A stretch of 25,298 nucleotides of DNA from JADHUC01 sp964617665 (GTDB lineage Bacteria; Planctomycetota; Planctomycetia; Pirellulales; Pirellulaceae), in assembly GCA_964617665.1 (NCBI GenBank), contig CAZUAH010000167.1, forward strand, positions 1-25,298, read 5' to 3'. A model generated the notes under the pieces. It was given only the letters and a program-made list of their open reading frames with translations, was not told the DNA's origin and made no database searches. Positions 1 to 7,962 of the stretch are shown here, in pieces. The position numbers and the translations under genes are program-made. Position 1 is the first letter of the stretch; every line of letters starts with the position of its first letter.

Positions 1-1386
1 CACGCCCCCAAAATACCAGGCAAGTCAACAATGGTTCTGGTGTCCGCTCACGCCGCGGCGGGCGCCGAGTGCATGTACACGGGCGGCGCGCACATCGCGC
101 TGCAGGGCGCGGGCCTGCCGCAGACGGAACCGGGCGCTACGTACATCAATACCGACTGGACCTTCATCGACGAGTCGGACATGATCGACGTGTGGAGCGC
201 GTACGTCGTGGCCAAAGAGAAATACGCCAGCGCGTACGACCTCGGCCAGTTGATCGATACGCGCGAACGACGGCGTATCGTGGGCGACTACATCCTGACG
301 CCGATGGACATCGTCAACCGGCGCACGTTCCCGGACACCGTGGGCATCAGTAACGGCGGCAAACTCGACAAGCATGGATACACGGTCCACCCCTTTTACA
401 TGATCAACAACTGGCGCGGCGGGATGACGTATACACCCTACCGCTGCCTTTTGCCGAAGGGCCTCGACGGCATTCTAGTCATTGGCGTCGGGCTCAGCGC
501 GCATTGCGACGCGATCCCCTCCATCCGTATGCAGCCGGGCGTGCAGAATCTGGGCTATGCGGCCGGCGTGGCCGCGGCCATGGCCGCCCAGGCCGGCGTG
601 CCCACGCGCGACATCGACCTCCGGGCGCTGCAGGCCCATCTCGTCAGCAACGGCTGTCTTACACCCCAGGTGTTGAAACACGAAGACTCGTTCCCACTGC
701 CCGACTCCCAGGTGGAAGCAGCCGTGCGCAACCTGGCCGAAAAGGACTACTCAGGTTTGGGCGCAATCATGGCCTCGGAAGACCGGTCGATTCCACTGAT
801 CCGGGAGGCGTACCGCAACGCGACCACGTCGGCCGAGGGCCGGTTGCGCTGCGCACACGTGCTCGGCATGATGGGCGACGCGACGGGCGTCGAGACACTG
901 ATCGCCAAGGTCCAAGACGCCAGGGAGTTCGACGAAGAGCGTATTGATACCTATTTCCCTTGGGTCACATGGCTTGACAGTTACATCATCGCACTCGGCC
1001 GCACTCGCGTTGCCCGTGCTCTGCAGCCGTTGCTGGAGAAGCTAGCGCTGCTCGGCGAGGGCAAGGGCAGCCGCGTATCGCACTACCGCGCGCTCGCACT
1101 GGCCTTAGAGGCCCTGCGTGAGCCGGCGGCAGCAAAGCCGCTGGGCGAAGCCATGAAGACGCTCGGAATTCAAGGGATGGCCGTGACGGAGACAGCGGGC
1201 CTGACGGCTGGCGAGCGCAGCAGGTCGGGTCAGCGTGACCTTACCCTCGCCCGCGTCCTCTACCGCCTCGGCGACCACGAAGGGATCGGCAAGACGATCC
1301 TGCAGCAGTACGCCCGCGACGTACGCGGCCACTACGCGCGACACGCCCAGGCCGTCCTGAAGGAAGGGCCGTTCCCGCGCAAATAG
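1..1386 (+). CDS. FAD-dependent oxidoreductase, C-terminal part (5' truncated by window edge)
   Basis: The frame is open from the first base and ends with TAG at 1384-1386, so the true start lies outside the window; the ATG at 31 is internal. The visible part matches the C-terminal half of the planctomycete FAD-dependent oxidoreductase family (FAD_oxidored type). Typical blocks are an INTDW segment near nt 150, a TRERRRIVGDY segment near nt 257-290, and an IPSIRMQPGVQNLGYAAG segment at nt 514-570, which in this family closes the FAD-binding fold. After about nt 690 the protein continues with helical pairs resembling HEAT-type repeats, for example around SAEGRLRCAHVLGMMGDATG. The N-terminal dinucleotide-binding GxGxxG is not in the window. 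The substrate is unknown. It converges on the BNR gene with an 18-bp gap and no clear terminator. Confidence 0.85.
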   Translation, partial: HAPKIPGKSTMVLVSAHAAAGAECMYTGGAHIALQGAGLPQTEPGATYINTDWTFIDESDMIDVWSAYVVAKEKYASAYDLGQLIDTRERRRIVGDYILTPMDIVNRRTFPDTVGISNGGKLDKHGYTVHPFYMINNWRGGMTYTPYRCLLPKGLDGILVIGVGLSAHCDAIPSIRMQPGVQNLGYAAGVAAAMAAQAGVPTRDIDLRALQAHLVSNGCLTPQVLKHEDSFPLPDSQVEAAVRNLAEKDYSGLGAIMASEDRSIPLIREAYRNATTSAEGRLRCAHVLGMMGDATGVETLIAKVQDAREFDEERIDTYFPWVTWLDSYIIALGRTRVARALQPLLEKLALLGEGKGSRVSHYRALALALEALREPAAAKPLGEAMKTLGIQGMAVTETAGLTAGERSRSGQRDLTLARVLYRLGDHEGIGKTILQQYARDVRGHYARHAQAVLKEGPFPRK

Positions 1387-1403
1387 TCATGGAGGCAGAG
1401 TTG

Positions 1404-2462
1404 TCAGTGAGGCCGACCCGTCGGCGTTTCGGTCGTTTCGTAGAACCAAGCGGCTGGCACGATTGCCAATTGCAGCGAAAGGCCTCCGCGGTAGTTGAAG
1501 TAGGTCACGAGTGCGCGGTCCTTGATCCAGGTGACAGCGGGATAGGCCCAGGCGTCGTCCGGGGCGTCTTCCAAGTTGCGAAGACATTCCCAGGTCTCGC
1601 CTTCGTCCTTGGAGACGGCCGTCGTCAATGGGTTCCGCTTGCCCGCGCCAGGATTGCGATTCCATACAGCCAGCAGGTCGCCGCTGCCGAGGATTCGGCT
1701 GATCGACACCGGCGCCGCCGTACCGACCAGTGACGTGAGCTTCGGCTGACTCCATGTCAGGCCGCCGTCCGTGGAAATGCTCTTAAACTGACCTCCGCAA
1801 CTGGTGCGCATCAACATCATCACGCGGCCGCCCTTCAGTTCGATACAAGCCGGTTCGTAACTCTTGCCTTCGGCCGGCTGTACACGCTGGCTTTCGCGCC
1901 ACGTACGCCCGTCGTCGTCCGACAGGTAACAGTAGCTGTCTCCGCCCTCCCACGCTTCCAAGAGAATACGGCCTGTTCGCAGCCGGATGCAGCGTCCGTT
2001 GGTCAAGCCGGTGTACTTGTTCGGTGGGCTCAACTGCTTGGCCGTCGTCCAGGTATCACCGTCGTCGGGAGACGTCCGCATCATCACGCGGCAATCGGTG
2101 CTGGATGAGTTCTTTTGGCAATAGAACAGCGCCACGTCTCCGTTGGTGAGCCGCATAAAGTTCACCTCCATCACGTTGCAGCCCCCGTCGTTCTCCACCA
2201 GGGGCGTCTTGTTGCCCCAGGTGCGTCCGCCGTCGGTCGAGACCTTTGCGGAAATCCGCGCCGGACCATGGTCCGCTCCGCTGCCGGCATAGAACTCGGT
2301 CCAGGCCAACAACAGCGACCCATCCGGACGCTGCAGAATCGCGGCCTCGCTGTTGCGAGGGTTCTGCGGACCTACCGGAACCACGGTCGTACGGAATACC
2401 TCTTCCGCCGATACGGACGCACAAACCAACACGGCGGTCAGTAATAGCAGCAGACTTCGCAT
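1404..2462 (-). CDS. Secreted BNR/Asp-box sialidase-like protein
   Basis: This is a protein of 352 aa. The start is the ATG at 2462, preceded by a GGAG ribosome-binding site about 8 nt upstream and followed by a signal peptide (MRSLLLLLTAVLVCASVSA, then EE). The frame is open further upstream but is Arg-rich and looks noncoding there. Five Asp boxes (S-x-D-x-G-x-T-W type) are visible: STDGGRTW, SPDDGDTW, SDDDGRTW, STDGGLTW and SKDEGETW. They indicate a six-bladed sialidase-type beta-propeller. The usual YRIP arginine motif is absent; the N-terminal strand reads RNSEAAILQRPDGSLLLAW, as in the divergent BNR_2 branch. True sialidase activity is therefore uncertain and another glycoside or sulfated-glycan substrate is possible. 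It lies 80 bp downstream of the ceramidase-like gene on the same strand, so cotranscription is plausible. Confidence 0.87.
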   Translation of the reverse strand: MRSLLLLLTAVLVCASVSAEEVFRTTVVPVGPQNPRNSEAAILQRPDGSLLLAWTEFYAGSGADHGPARISAKVSTDGGRTWGNKTPLVENDGGCNVMEVNFMRLTNGDVALFYCQKNSSSTDCRVMMRTSPDDGDTWTTAKQLSPPNKYTGLTNGRCIRLRTGRILLEAWEGGDSYCYLSDDDGRTWRESQRVQPAEGKSYEPACIELKGGRVMMLMRTSCGGQFKSISTDGGLTWSQPKLTSLVGTAAPVSISRILGSGDLLAVWNRNPGAGKRNPLTTAVSKDEGETWECLRNLEDAPDDAWAYPAVTWIKDRALVTYFNYRGGLSLQLAIVPAAWFYETTETPTGRPH

Positions 2463-2542
2463 TTTACGTCTCCTTCGGTTACGACGGCCATGCACCGCCA
2501 TTCCGACGTTTTTTCTTTTGGTTCCCCCTTGGAGAGTCGCCG

Positions 2543-3931
2543 TCATTGTGCTTGGCGAACTTTCTGTACGACACGGTGCACTGCGCCGGCAACGCGGTCC
2601 TCCACATCTCCTGCCCAACGCCAGGCCGGACGCCCATACTCGTCCAAGTGCGGGCCGCCCTCGTAGCCACCTTCCTCCCATACCCGGCGGGATGGAATAT
2701 AGGCTGCCATGTCGTTCGCGTAGCCGCAGACCCACGTTGTCGGACCGAAGTCGCGTTTGAAGCGCAGCGAGTAGTCTACGACCGCCTCGCCGCCGATGCC
2801 GATCAGCAGCAGTTCGCCGCCGATCTGCCAAGCCTGAACCGGGTACGGGTAGGAAGTCGGAAAGGTCACGCCCTCGTCGATCTTCTTCAGCATGCGCTTC
2901 GCCCACCGTGCTTGGAGCGCCCTGCCGCCATTGGCAATGGGTAGCAGCTTCTCCCGAGTCACGAGTTCCTCATACGCGAGATCCACAAACTCGAAGGCCG
3001 ACCGTAGCCCGCCCGACACCGGCTGCATGGGCTTGGCGAGGACCTCCTCGACGGCGCCAGAAAGCATCTTTCCGTACCGCTCGCACAGCTCGACTTTTCG
3101 ACGCGGGATGGGATTCTGATCGCCTCCGCAGGCGTTGAAGAACATGGCAGCGGCGCCGGGATGATTCGCTTCCAGGTTGATTTGGGCAAAACCAGGATAG
3201 TCGCCGCACCAAGTTCTGAAGGAGAGAGTCGTTGGGTGGCACGCGTATCCGAACAACACGCCCCGCAGTTTGCCTCCCTTGCCCTTCACCGCCAGCACGG
3301 GCACGTAGTGATCGACCACGCCCTTCAATGGCGTCCCTTCGGCCAACTTCTTCGGAACGTCCGCCTCGCGATTGTCGCGTCGATTGACGGCAAATGTGCA
3401 TTCACCTTCGCCTTTGAGCAGTTGCCCCGGCTGCAGGTTGTCCAAGGCCTCGCCCACCGCCTCGACCACTTGGTCTTCCATCCAGTCTGAATACTCAGCC
3501 ACCAGACGCCGCTGCTCGTCGTCCAACGGGTAGTAGTCCACCAGATCGTCCTTTAGCACGGGACCGCAGTGGTTATGGGAGAAGGTTAGCATGAACTCAG
3601 AGCGATCTAACGAGAAGCGACGGTCTAGCTTGGCATAGAGGCTTTCGTAGACTGTCTTCGACATGCCCATGTGGTCAGTGGTCGCCATAACCACACGTTT
3701 TCCGTCGGACGCTCGCAGGGCCAATGCCTTGACCCACAGGTCATGGATCTTGCCGTCCGGCGCGCGTTTGGAGCCGTATCCAGCCAGCCACACTTGGGTC
3801 TGCGGAGTGATCACGCGACGGCCAATACCTACCTGCCAGTTCATTTCTTGGCCATCTCCACGATCGCAGAACGTAGCGGAGATAAAGGCAAACGCTAACA
3901 GCAAGCGGGGAATCGAGGGCAGTGTTCTCAT
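2543..3931 (-). CDS. Neutral/alkaline non-lysosomal ceramidase-like secreted hydrolase
   Basis: This is a protein of 462 aa. The ATG at 3931 is chosen because GGAGG lies about 10 nt upstream and a signal peptide follows (MRTLPSIPRLLLAFAFISATFC). The frame is open further upstream to about 4042. The domain matches the N-terminal catalytic domain of neutral ceramidases, which cleave the amide bond of ceramide outside the cytoplasm using zinc. Visible landmarks are the HxH motif SHNHCGP (His119, His121), YACHPTT (His232), NACGGDQNP (266-274), GEAVVDY (Glu382) and the tyrosine region NDMAAYIP (Tyr411). In characterised ceramidases the GDVSP motif carries the nucleophilic Ser; here the aligned residue is Asn273, so the reaction may differ. 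The usual C-terminal Ig-like domain is missing. It is followed by the BNR sialidase-like gene. Confidence 0.83.
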   Translation of the reverse strand: MRTLPSIPRLLLAFAFISATFCDRGDGQEMNWQVGIGRRVITPQTQVWLAGYGSKRAPDGKIHDLWVKALALRASDGKRVVMATTDHMGMSKTVYESLYAKLDRRFSLDRSEFMLTFSHNHCGPVLKDDLVDYYPLDDEQRRLVAEYSDWMEDQVVEAVGEALDNLQPGQLLKGEGECTFAVNRRDNREADVPKKLAEGTPLKGVVDHYVPVLAVKGKGGKLRGVLFGYACHPTTLSFRTWCGDYPGFAQINLEANHPGAAAMFFNACGGDQNPIPRRKVELCERYGKMLSGAVEEVLAKPMQPVSGGLRSAFEFVDLAYEELVTREKLLPIANGGRALQARWAKRMLKKIDEGVTFPTSYPYPVQAWQIGGELLLIGIGGEAVVDYSLRFKRDFGPTTWVCGYANDMAAYIPSRRVWEEGGYEGGPHLDEYGRPAWRWAGDVEDRVAGAVHRVVQKVRQAQ

Positions 3932-4373
3932 CGGCTTGATTTCCTCCGTTCGCGAAACGAAGTCTTCGTCCTGCCAGCGAGCGACCTGCTTCTCGGCGAG
4001 GGCGCTTGCTAATGACAGCGATTTCAATCCCCATCCAGCCACTGAACCTACTCGACAGGCCCACCTCTTGTCAAAGAATTGACCTGTCTTCCAACCACTC
4101 TGCCCGAGTCGTGGGGCGATCGAGTGGGCTTTCAGAACGGTCCGGGCAGTTGGCTCCCAACGGACCGACGGCTGACGGGCATAGGGCCGGTTGGCCGCGT
4201 GAGTACGAGTGTGTCACGAGCAGGGTGGCTAGATCGTAGTCTCAAGGAACGTACGGACCGATGACACTTTCCACCCAATACAAGCGGGGCAGCCTTCGCT
4301 TCAAGCGGTCTTCAGCGTTTCCGGCGTACCCACAGTTCATCCCGCGCCCAGTCGGCGTCGGATGTCCAGATGA
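3932..4373. other. Intergenic region without a supported gene
   Basis: No convincing coding frame lies between the ceramidase-like start and the end of the 89-aa gene. One short inverted repeat is visible: CGGTCCG at 4138-4144 pairs with CGGACCG at 4161-4167 across a 16-nt loop. It has no T-run, so it is not called a terminator. Promoters for the ceramidase-like gene should lie in the lower part of this gap, but I cannot point to a convincing -35/-10 pair. Confidence 0.5.
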
Positions 4374-4643
4374 TTACGATCCAACGAGTGAATAGAGTCC
4401 GCGACCTTCGTGTTTGAGTTTTCCCTGTCTCGCCAGTTCCTGCCAGACGGCGTCGGAAAACTGGTTCGGAGGCGTAATGGCAGCGATACCTGATTGCTGG
4501 CCGGAGGACGTGGGGCCGTAGCCCATCCGCGATTCGTCGTCCAATCGCATCAGCTTGAGGCGTTTGCGGAACGCCTTCATCGCCAATCGGAGCTCTTCTT
4601 TCGAGGGAGGTTCGGGCGTGGGAGTGGATTCCGACTCGACCAT
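4374..4643 (-). CDS. Small conserved planctomycete-type protein of unknown function (89 aa)
   Basis: The ATG at 4643 has an AAGGA-type ribosome-binding site about 8 nt upstream. The protein starts with an acidic, Pro/Ser/Thr-rich tail (about residues 1-14), followed by a basic helix (LRLAMKAFRKRLKLMRLDDE) and a compact C-terminal segment (ITPPNQFSDAVWQELARQGKL). The C-terminal segment has the look of a small winged-helix or adaptor-like domain. From memory, proteins with this arrangement recur in planctomycetes as uncharacterised small proteins; no function is assigned. It lies 45 nt downstream of a disrupted reading frame on the same strand. Confidence 0.7.
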   Translation of the reverse strand: MVESESTPTPEPPSKEELRLAMKAFRKRLKLMRLDDESRMGYGPTSSGQQSGIAAITPPNQFSDAVWQELARQGKLKHEGRGLYSLVGS

Positions 4644-4688
4644 GATATGTTCCTTTCGAATCTCGATTGGGCGATGAATGAACCGGGG

Positions 4689-4976
4689 TCACAGATCGTG
4701 TTCCGCTACGACGACCAGCGCGCCCTCGGCCGTTAAGGTCACCTGAGAGTCCTTGAGCGGGATCAGTTTGATGCCAAGACTTTTCTCCGCATCGTCCTTA
4801 AGGCTCTTGGTTTTGTAACAGATACAGACCTCGCCGTCACGATGTGGAGGGGTTTCACGCCCTCTGCATCGTCCGCTAAGCAGTGCTTAGAAACAAATGC
4901 GCGGTTCGCGATGCTGAAATTGGGGAAAAGCAACGATTTTCGGCGGTTCCACCGTGCAAACATTGATCAGGTCCGC
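4689..4976 (-). pseudogene. Broken protein-like reading frame, probable gene remnant
   Basis: On the minus strand one frame reads as plausible protein on both sides of an in-frame TAA at 4887-4889. Upstream is LINVCTVEPPKIVAFPQFQ; downstream are GEVCICYKTKSLKDDAEKS and IKLIPLKDSQVTLTAEGAL, ending at TGA 4691-4689. No ATG or GTG start is available in the downstream half before the conserved-looking part. The Lys/Asp pattern and hydrophobic beta-strand endings look like real protein rather than an antisense shadow, because no gene overlaps on the other strand. I do not recognise the family. It may be a decayed gene formerly cotranscribed with the 89-aa protein. A frameshift within 4840-4890 is an alternative to the nonsense mutation. 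Confidence 0.35.
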
Positions 4977-5090
4977 TTAGACTGAACGATGACCGAGTTG
5001 AAGTTCGAGACAATCTGCTGGCGAAATGAACTGATCGACCAGGATCAACGCGACGACCTTTTGATGGCGAGGCGATAGGCAGGGCACCCC

Positions 5091-5570
5091 ATGGATAGAG
5101 TCGCGGTCTTCGTGGATGTGCAGAACGTCTACTACACGGTGAAGCAAAGCTACGGATGTCATTTCGACTACAAGGCGTTCTGGGATCAAGTCACCGAGGG
5201 AAGAGAAGTTATCCGGGCCTTTGCCTACGCGATCGATCGCAAGGACCCGAAACAGATCCGATTCCAGCAGATCCTCGAGTCCATCGGCTTCGAGGTGAAG
5301 CTCAAACCCTACATTCAGAGAAGCGATGGCTCCGCGAAGGGTGACTGGGATGTGGGCATTACCCTCGACATGATCGAGTTCGCCAAGGAGATCGACGTGG
5401 CCGTGCTGGCGTCCGGCGATGGCGACTTCGACCTCCTCGTCAGGAAACTCCGGGACGCCTACGGCGTAGCGGTCGAGGTGTACGGTGCGACGAAGCTTAC
5501 GGCGGGTTCCCTGATTCGAAGCGCAACCCGATTCATTCCGATCGAGGGGCATCTCTTGCTGTCGCGTTAG
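5091..5570 (+). CDS. NYN-domain (LabA/DUF88-like) nuclease-like protein
   Basis: This 159-aa protein consists of one NYN domain, a PIN-like fold typical of putative metal-dependent ribonucleases related to LabA and Limkain-b1. The acidic pocket is intact: Asp9 and Asn12 in FVDVQN, Asp87 in GDWDVGIT, and Asp110/Asp112 in LASGDGDFD. The C-terminal VYGATKLTAGSLIRSATRFI strand-helix is also typical. No additional OST-HTH or membrane segment is present, so it is a stand-alone soluble protein. The ATG at 5091 begins directly with the first strand of the fold; no strong ribosome-binding site is visible. It is convergent with the PRMT-like gene, only 20 bp apart. The RNA substrate is unknown. Confidence 0.88.
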   Translation: MDRVAVFVDVQNVYYTVKQSYGCHFDYKAFWDQVTEGREVIRAFAYAIDRKDPKQIRFQQILESIGFEVKLKPYIQRSDGSAKGDWDVGITLDMIEFAKEIDVAVLASGDGDFDLLVRKLRDAYGVAVEVYGATKLTAGSLIRSATRFIPIEGHLLLSR

Positions 5571-5590
5571 CCCGGCCTTCTATTGCAGCC

Positions 5591-6547
5591 CTATTCAATC
5601 GGGTAACTCAGCTCGCGTTCGCCAACGCCCAAATGGAGGTCCACGTAGCGGCGGACGTCAATCGGATCTGAGTTGTAGGAGAACTCGGCGTCCACCTCCA
5701 CCCGTTCGCCGGCCCGCACCGGTCGTGGTGAAAAGGACATGTAAGTTTGACACCAGTGGGTTTCCGGACTGAATGGTCCAGTGTCCAGTAAGACACTCTG
5801 GGAAAGGTCCGCTTCGAACCATAAGCAGAAGCCGTTTAGCACACCATCGCGGATGGGAATGAACTCGAGTTGATTTTCGGACCAGACATCTTCAGCAGAA
5901 GCGGTGAGGAGATCGAGTTCGAGTATTACCTGACCAGGCGCCAACAATGCCGCCGTTTCGACCCGGATCTGCATCGTGCGCCCTTGTGATAACTCGACTT
6001 CTTGCAGGCTGCTGAAATCAAGACCGTGGATCCGCTCGCGCCAGAACCCGGGGCCTTCGGCGTTGTAGAGAATCGGTTCGTCCAACGGCGCGATCAGCAC
6101 GCGAACCTTTGATGGCAGCATGCGACCGGTCGGCGTTAGGTTTTGATCGCGAGCATCCAGCACCGCGTGCAGCATGCCCTCGGCAAAGGCGGCGTTACCG
6201 AGCCACTCGCTAATGATCACGTTGACCTCTTGATCCAACTGCAATTCACCCGCCCGGCCACGAATGACTTGAATCTGGTCCGACAGGCCGTTGGCTTTGA
6301 CCAAGTCGGTCGCGACCTCCGCGATATCGGTCGCATCGATGGCGTAGACCTTCCGCGCCCCGGCTTTGGCGGCGAACATAGCCAGGATGCCGGTGCCCGT
6401 TCCCACGTCCAGAACGACGTCGCCCGGTTGGACGACTTCGCGGATCGCAGCGGCGAAGGCATCCGTGCGGAGACGATCGCTCACCATCCGCCGTTGCAGT
6501 TCGATGTCACCGTACGGCTTCAAGTAGTTTTCCACGATACGACTCAA
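5591..6547 (-). CDS. Protein arginine N-methyltransferase-like SAM methyltransferase
   Basis: This 318-aa class I methyltransferase starts at a TTG (6547); a TGA two codons upstream excludes a longer start, and the ribosome-binding site is poor. It carries nearly every hallmark of the PRMT family. These are an N-terminal Y-x3-Y...M-x2-D-x2-RT helix (Tyr8, Tyr12, Met21, Asp24, Arg27-Thr28), SAM motif I VLDVGTGTG (46-54), the acidic post-II residue Asp71, and a double-E loop SEWLGNAAFAEGM. The two glutamates, Glu114 and Glu123, have the 9-residue spacing seen in PRMTs. A C-terminal beta-barrel contains the THW loop (263-265). PRMTs transfer methyl groups to arginine side chains; they are common in eukaryotes and uncommon in bacteria. 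The protein substrate is unknown. Confidence 0.84.
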   Translation of the reverse strand: MSRIVENYLKPYGDIELQRRMVSDRLRTDAFAAAIREVVQPGDVVLDVGTGTGILAMFAAKAGARKVYAIDATDIAEVATDLVKANGLSDQIQVIRGRAGELQLDQEVNVIISEWLGNAAFAEGMLHAVLDARDQNLTPTGRMLPSKVRVLIAPLDEPILYNAEGPGFWRERIHGLDFSSLQEVELSQGRTMQIRVETAALLAPGQVILELDLLTASAEDVWSENQLEFIPIRDGVLNGFCLWFEADLSQSVLLDTGPFSPETHWCQTYMSFSPRPVRAGERVEVDAEFSYNSDPIDVRRYVDLHLGVGERELSYPIE

Positions 6548-7005
6548 CAGTCAAAGGAGTGGGATTTGAGACAGGATTGGATTCTCAGTCGGTGCGCACT
6601 TCAGCCGGCCACGCGTGACACGCCGAAGTGGGGGCAGATTCTGAGGCTCGCGATTGAAGAGTCCATTCGGCGGCTACGATATCAGTTCCAGTCGAGCGAC
6701 GCAATCGGACGGCATCCGGGGCCACTCGCGGTCACAAGAAGAACTCGAATGCCGACGTGTCCGAGAAACACTGATGCACCCGCCTTTGGCGAACAAAGGC
6801 GTGTCGATGTGGAAAATCGCACCGATTTCGCAATCCTGCGAAACCACTTGTCACGGCAGGGGCACTGGTGAGCCTCCAGCCACGGCGCGAAGAGCACGGG
6901 GCCGCATAAAGCCGTAGGCTGCTCCCTTGAATCGCCATCTCCTGCTGCGGTACGATTGGCGCGGAAGGAAAATCACGCCGCATCATTTACTGACCGCGAA
7001 CCACG
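6548..7005. other. Intergenic region between divergent methyltransferase genes
   Basis: About 460 bp separate the PRMT-like gene (leftward) from the second methyltransferase (rightward). Frames are open on both strands, but codon use and sequence look like shadows or noise and none has a credible start and family resemblance. The two divergent promoters must lie here; I cannot identify specific boxes. Confidence 0.5.
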
Positions 7006-7800
7006 ATGAGCAACCCGAAATCGTCAACGGATCAGCACGACCGCCTGCTGCAGTTGCTCGCAGAATTCGAACTGCCTCGCGCGGAGCTTCATCGCATGGT
7101 GGAACTCATGCAGTTGTTGGCCGACTTGCCACCGCCCCCTGATCCGGGAAACCATTTCCCTCGCTACGCCACGCTGCGAGAGGCGCTTCGCCAGGCCATG
7201 ACGGGTGACAACGCGGATGTCGTGGAACAGGCGTTTCTCGAACTATACGCCCACCTGCATATGCACGAGTCGCCTTACACAAAGGAGGAACGCACGCGAA
7301 TGGACGAAACCGGCGGCTACTGGTCGCACGCCGGGGGTACTGCCCCGCTGGTCAAAGCCGCTCCCCACATCCGATCCGACACGATCAGCGCCGACTACGG
7401 CGCCGGGAACGGTCTGCAAGGACTGCTGCTGCAGAAGCTCTATCCGCACCGCAAGACGATCCAGATCGAGATCAGTTCCGAAGCGGTCGCCATCGGTCGC
7501 CGCCTCCAACGCTGGCTGGACGTTGCCGAGCATTCCGTCGAGTGGATCGTGGGCGACGTCCTGGATCATCCCCCGCTGAACGTCGATTTCATCTATCTCT
7601 ACCGCCCCGTCCGCCCCGTTGGCGAAGGAACCCGATTCTACGAGACCCTTGCCGACACGGTTTCCCAATCCCCGACGGAAGTTACCATTTTCTCGATCGC
7701 AGATTGCCTGAAGGATTTCTTGCCGCCCAACTTCGACCGATTCTACTACGACGGCCATCTGAGTTGCTTTCGGGGCCCGACAAACAGAAACGGTCAGTGA
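7006..7800 (+). CDS. Putative class I SAM-dependent methyltransferase (264 aa)
   Basis: The N-terminal part (about 1-115) is helical and unfamiliar. The C-terminal half has a Rossmann methyltransferase pattern: motif I ADYGAGNGLQG (129-139), an acidic strand end IQIEIS (Glu155), a GDVLD motif (183-187) and a motif-IV-like DFIYLYRP (194-201). The IYLYRP tail resembles methyltransferases in which the post-IV segment binds substrate, but the substrate cannot be deduced. The ATG at 7006 is the only reasonable start near the beginning of the open frame, and its ribosome-binding site is weak. A palindromic element lies about 50 bp downstream. An enzymatically inactive or non-methyltransferase Rossmann protein is possible. 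Confidence 0.7.
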   Translation: MSNPKSSTDQHDRLLQLLAEFELPRAELHRMVELMQLLADLPPPPDPGNHFPRYATLREALRQAMTGDNADVVEQAFLELYAHLHMHESPYTKEERTRMDETGGYWSHAGGTAPLVKAAPHIRSDTISADYGAGNGLQGLLLQKLYPHRKTIQIEISSEAVAIGRRLQRWLDVAEHSVEWIVGDVLDHPPLNVDFIYLYRPVRPVGEGTRFYETLADTVSQSPTEVTIFSIADCLKDFLPPNFDRFYYDGHLSCFRGPTNRNGQ

Positions 7801-7851
7801 GACCACACGGACGCCGGCGGCTACTACCTTCGCTCTGAGCGACGTGAGGTA

Positions 7852-7962
7852 CTAGCTCTGTCTCAAAACACGTAGGCGAGTCTCTCCGAGGCTCGCAAGC
7901 AGCGCCATTCTCGGTCTCGGAGAGACCGAGCTACATGAAATCCGTCATTTTGAGACACAGCC
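7852..7962. repeat. Nested inverted-repeat element (about 110 bp)
   Basis: Outer arms CTGTCTCAAAA (7858-7868) and TTTTGAGACACAG (7948-7960) are inverted with one 2-nt indel. A second pair of about 25-nt arms lies inside: 7872-7896 (GTAGGCGAGTCTCTCCGAGG...) and 7911-7935 (...CGGAGAGACCGAGCTAC). This looks like a non-coding interspersed palindromic element of the kind abundant in planctomycete genomes. It sits after the 264-aa methyltransferase gene and could also stop transcription, although it has no T-run. Confidence 0.65.

Noticed and set aside
4989..5078. 29-codon plus-strand ORF (MTELKFETICWRNELIDQDQ...)
   Set aside because: It has a protein-like start but is too short, has no clear ribosome-binding site, and I could not connect it to a family.
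4977..5552. Minus-strand 191-codon open frame over the NYN gene
   Set aside because: It is antisense to an intact, motif-complete NYN domain.
6143..6871. Plus-strand 242-codon open frame over the PRMT-like gene 5' end
   Set aside because: It covers the SAM motif and double-E loop of the minus-strand gene and shows no family resemblance itself.
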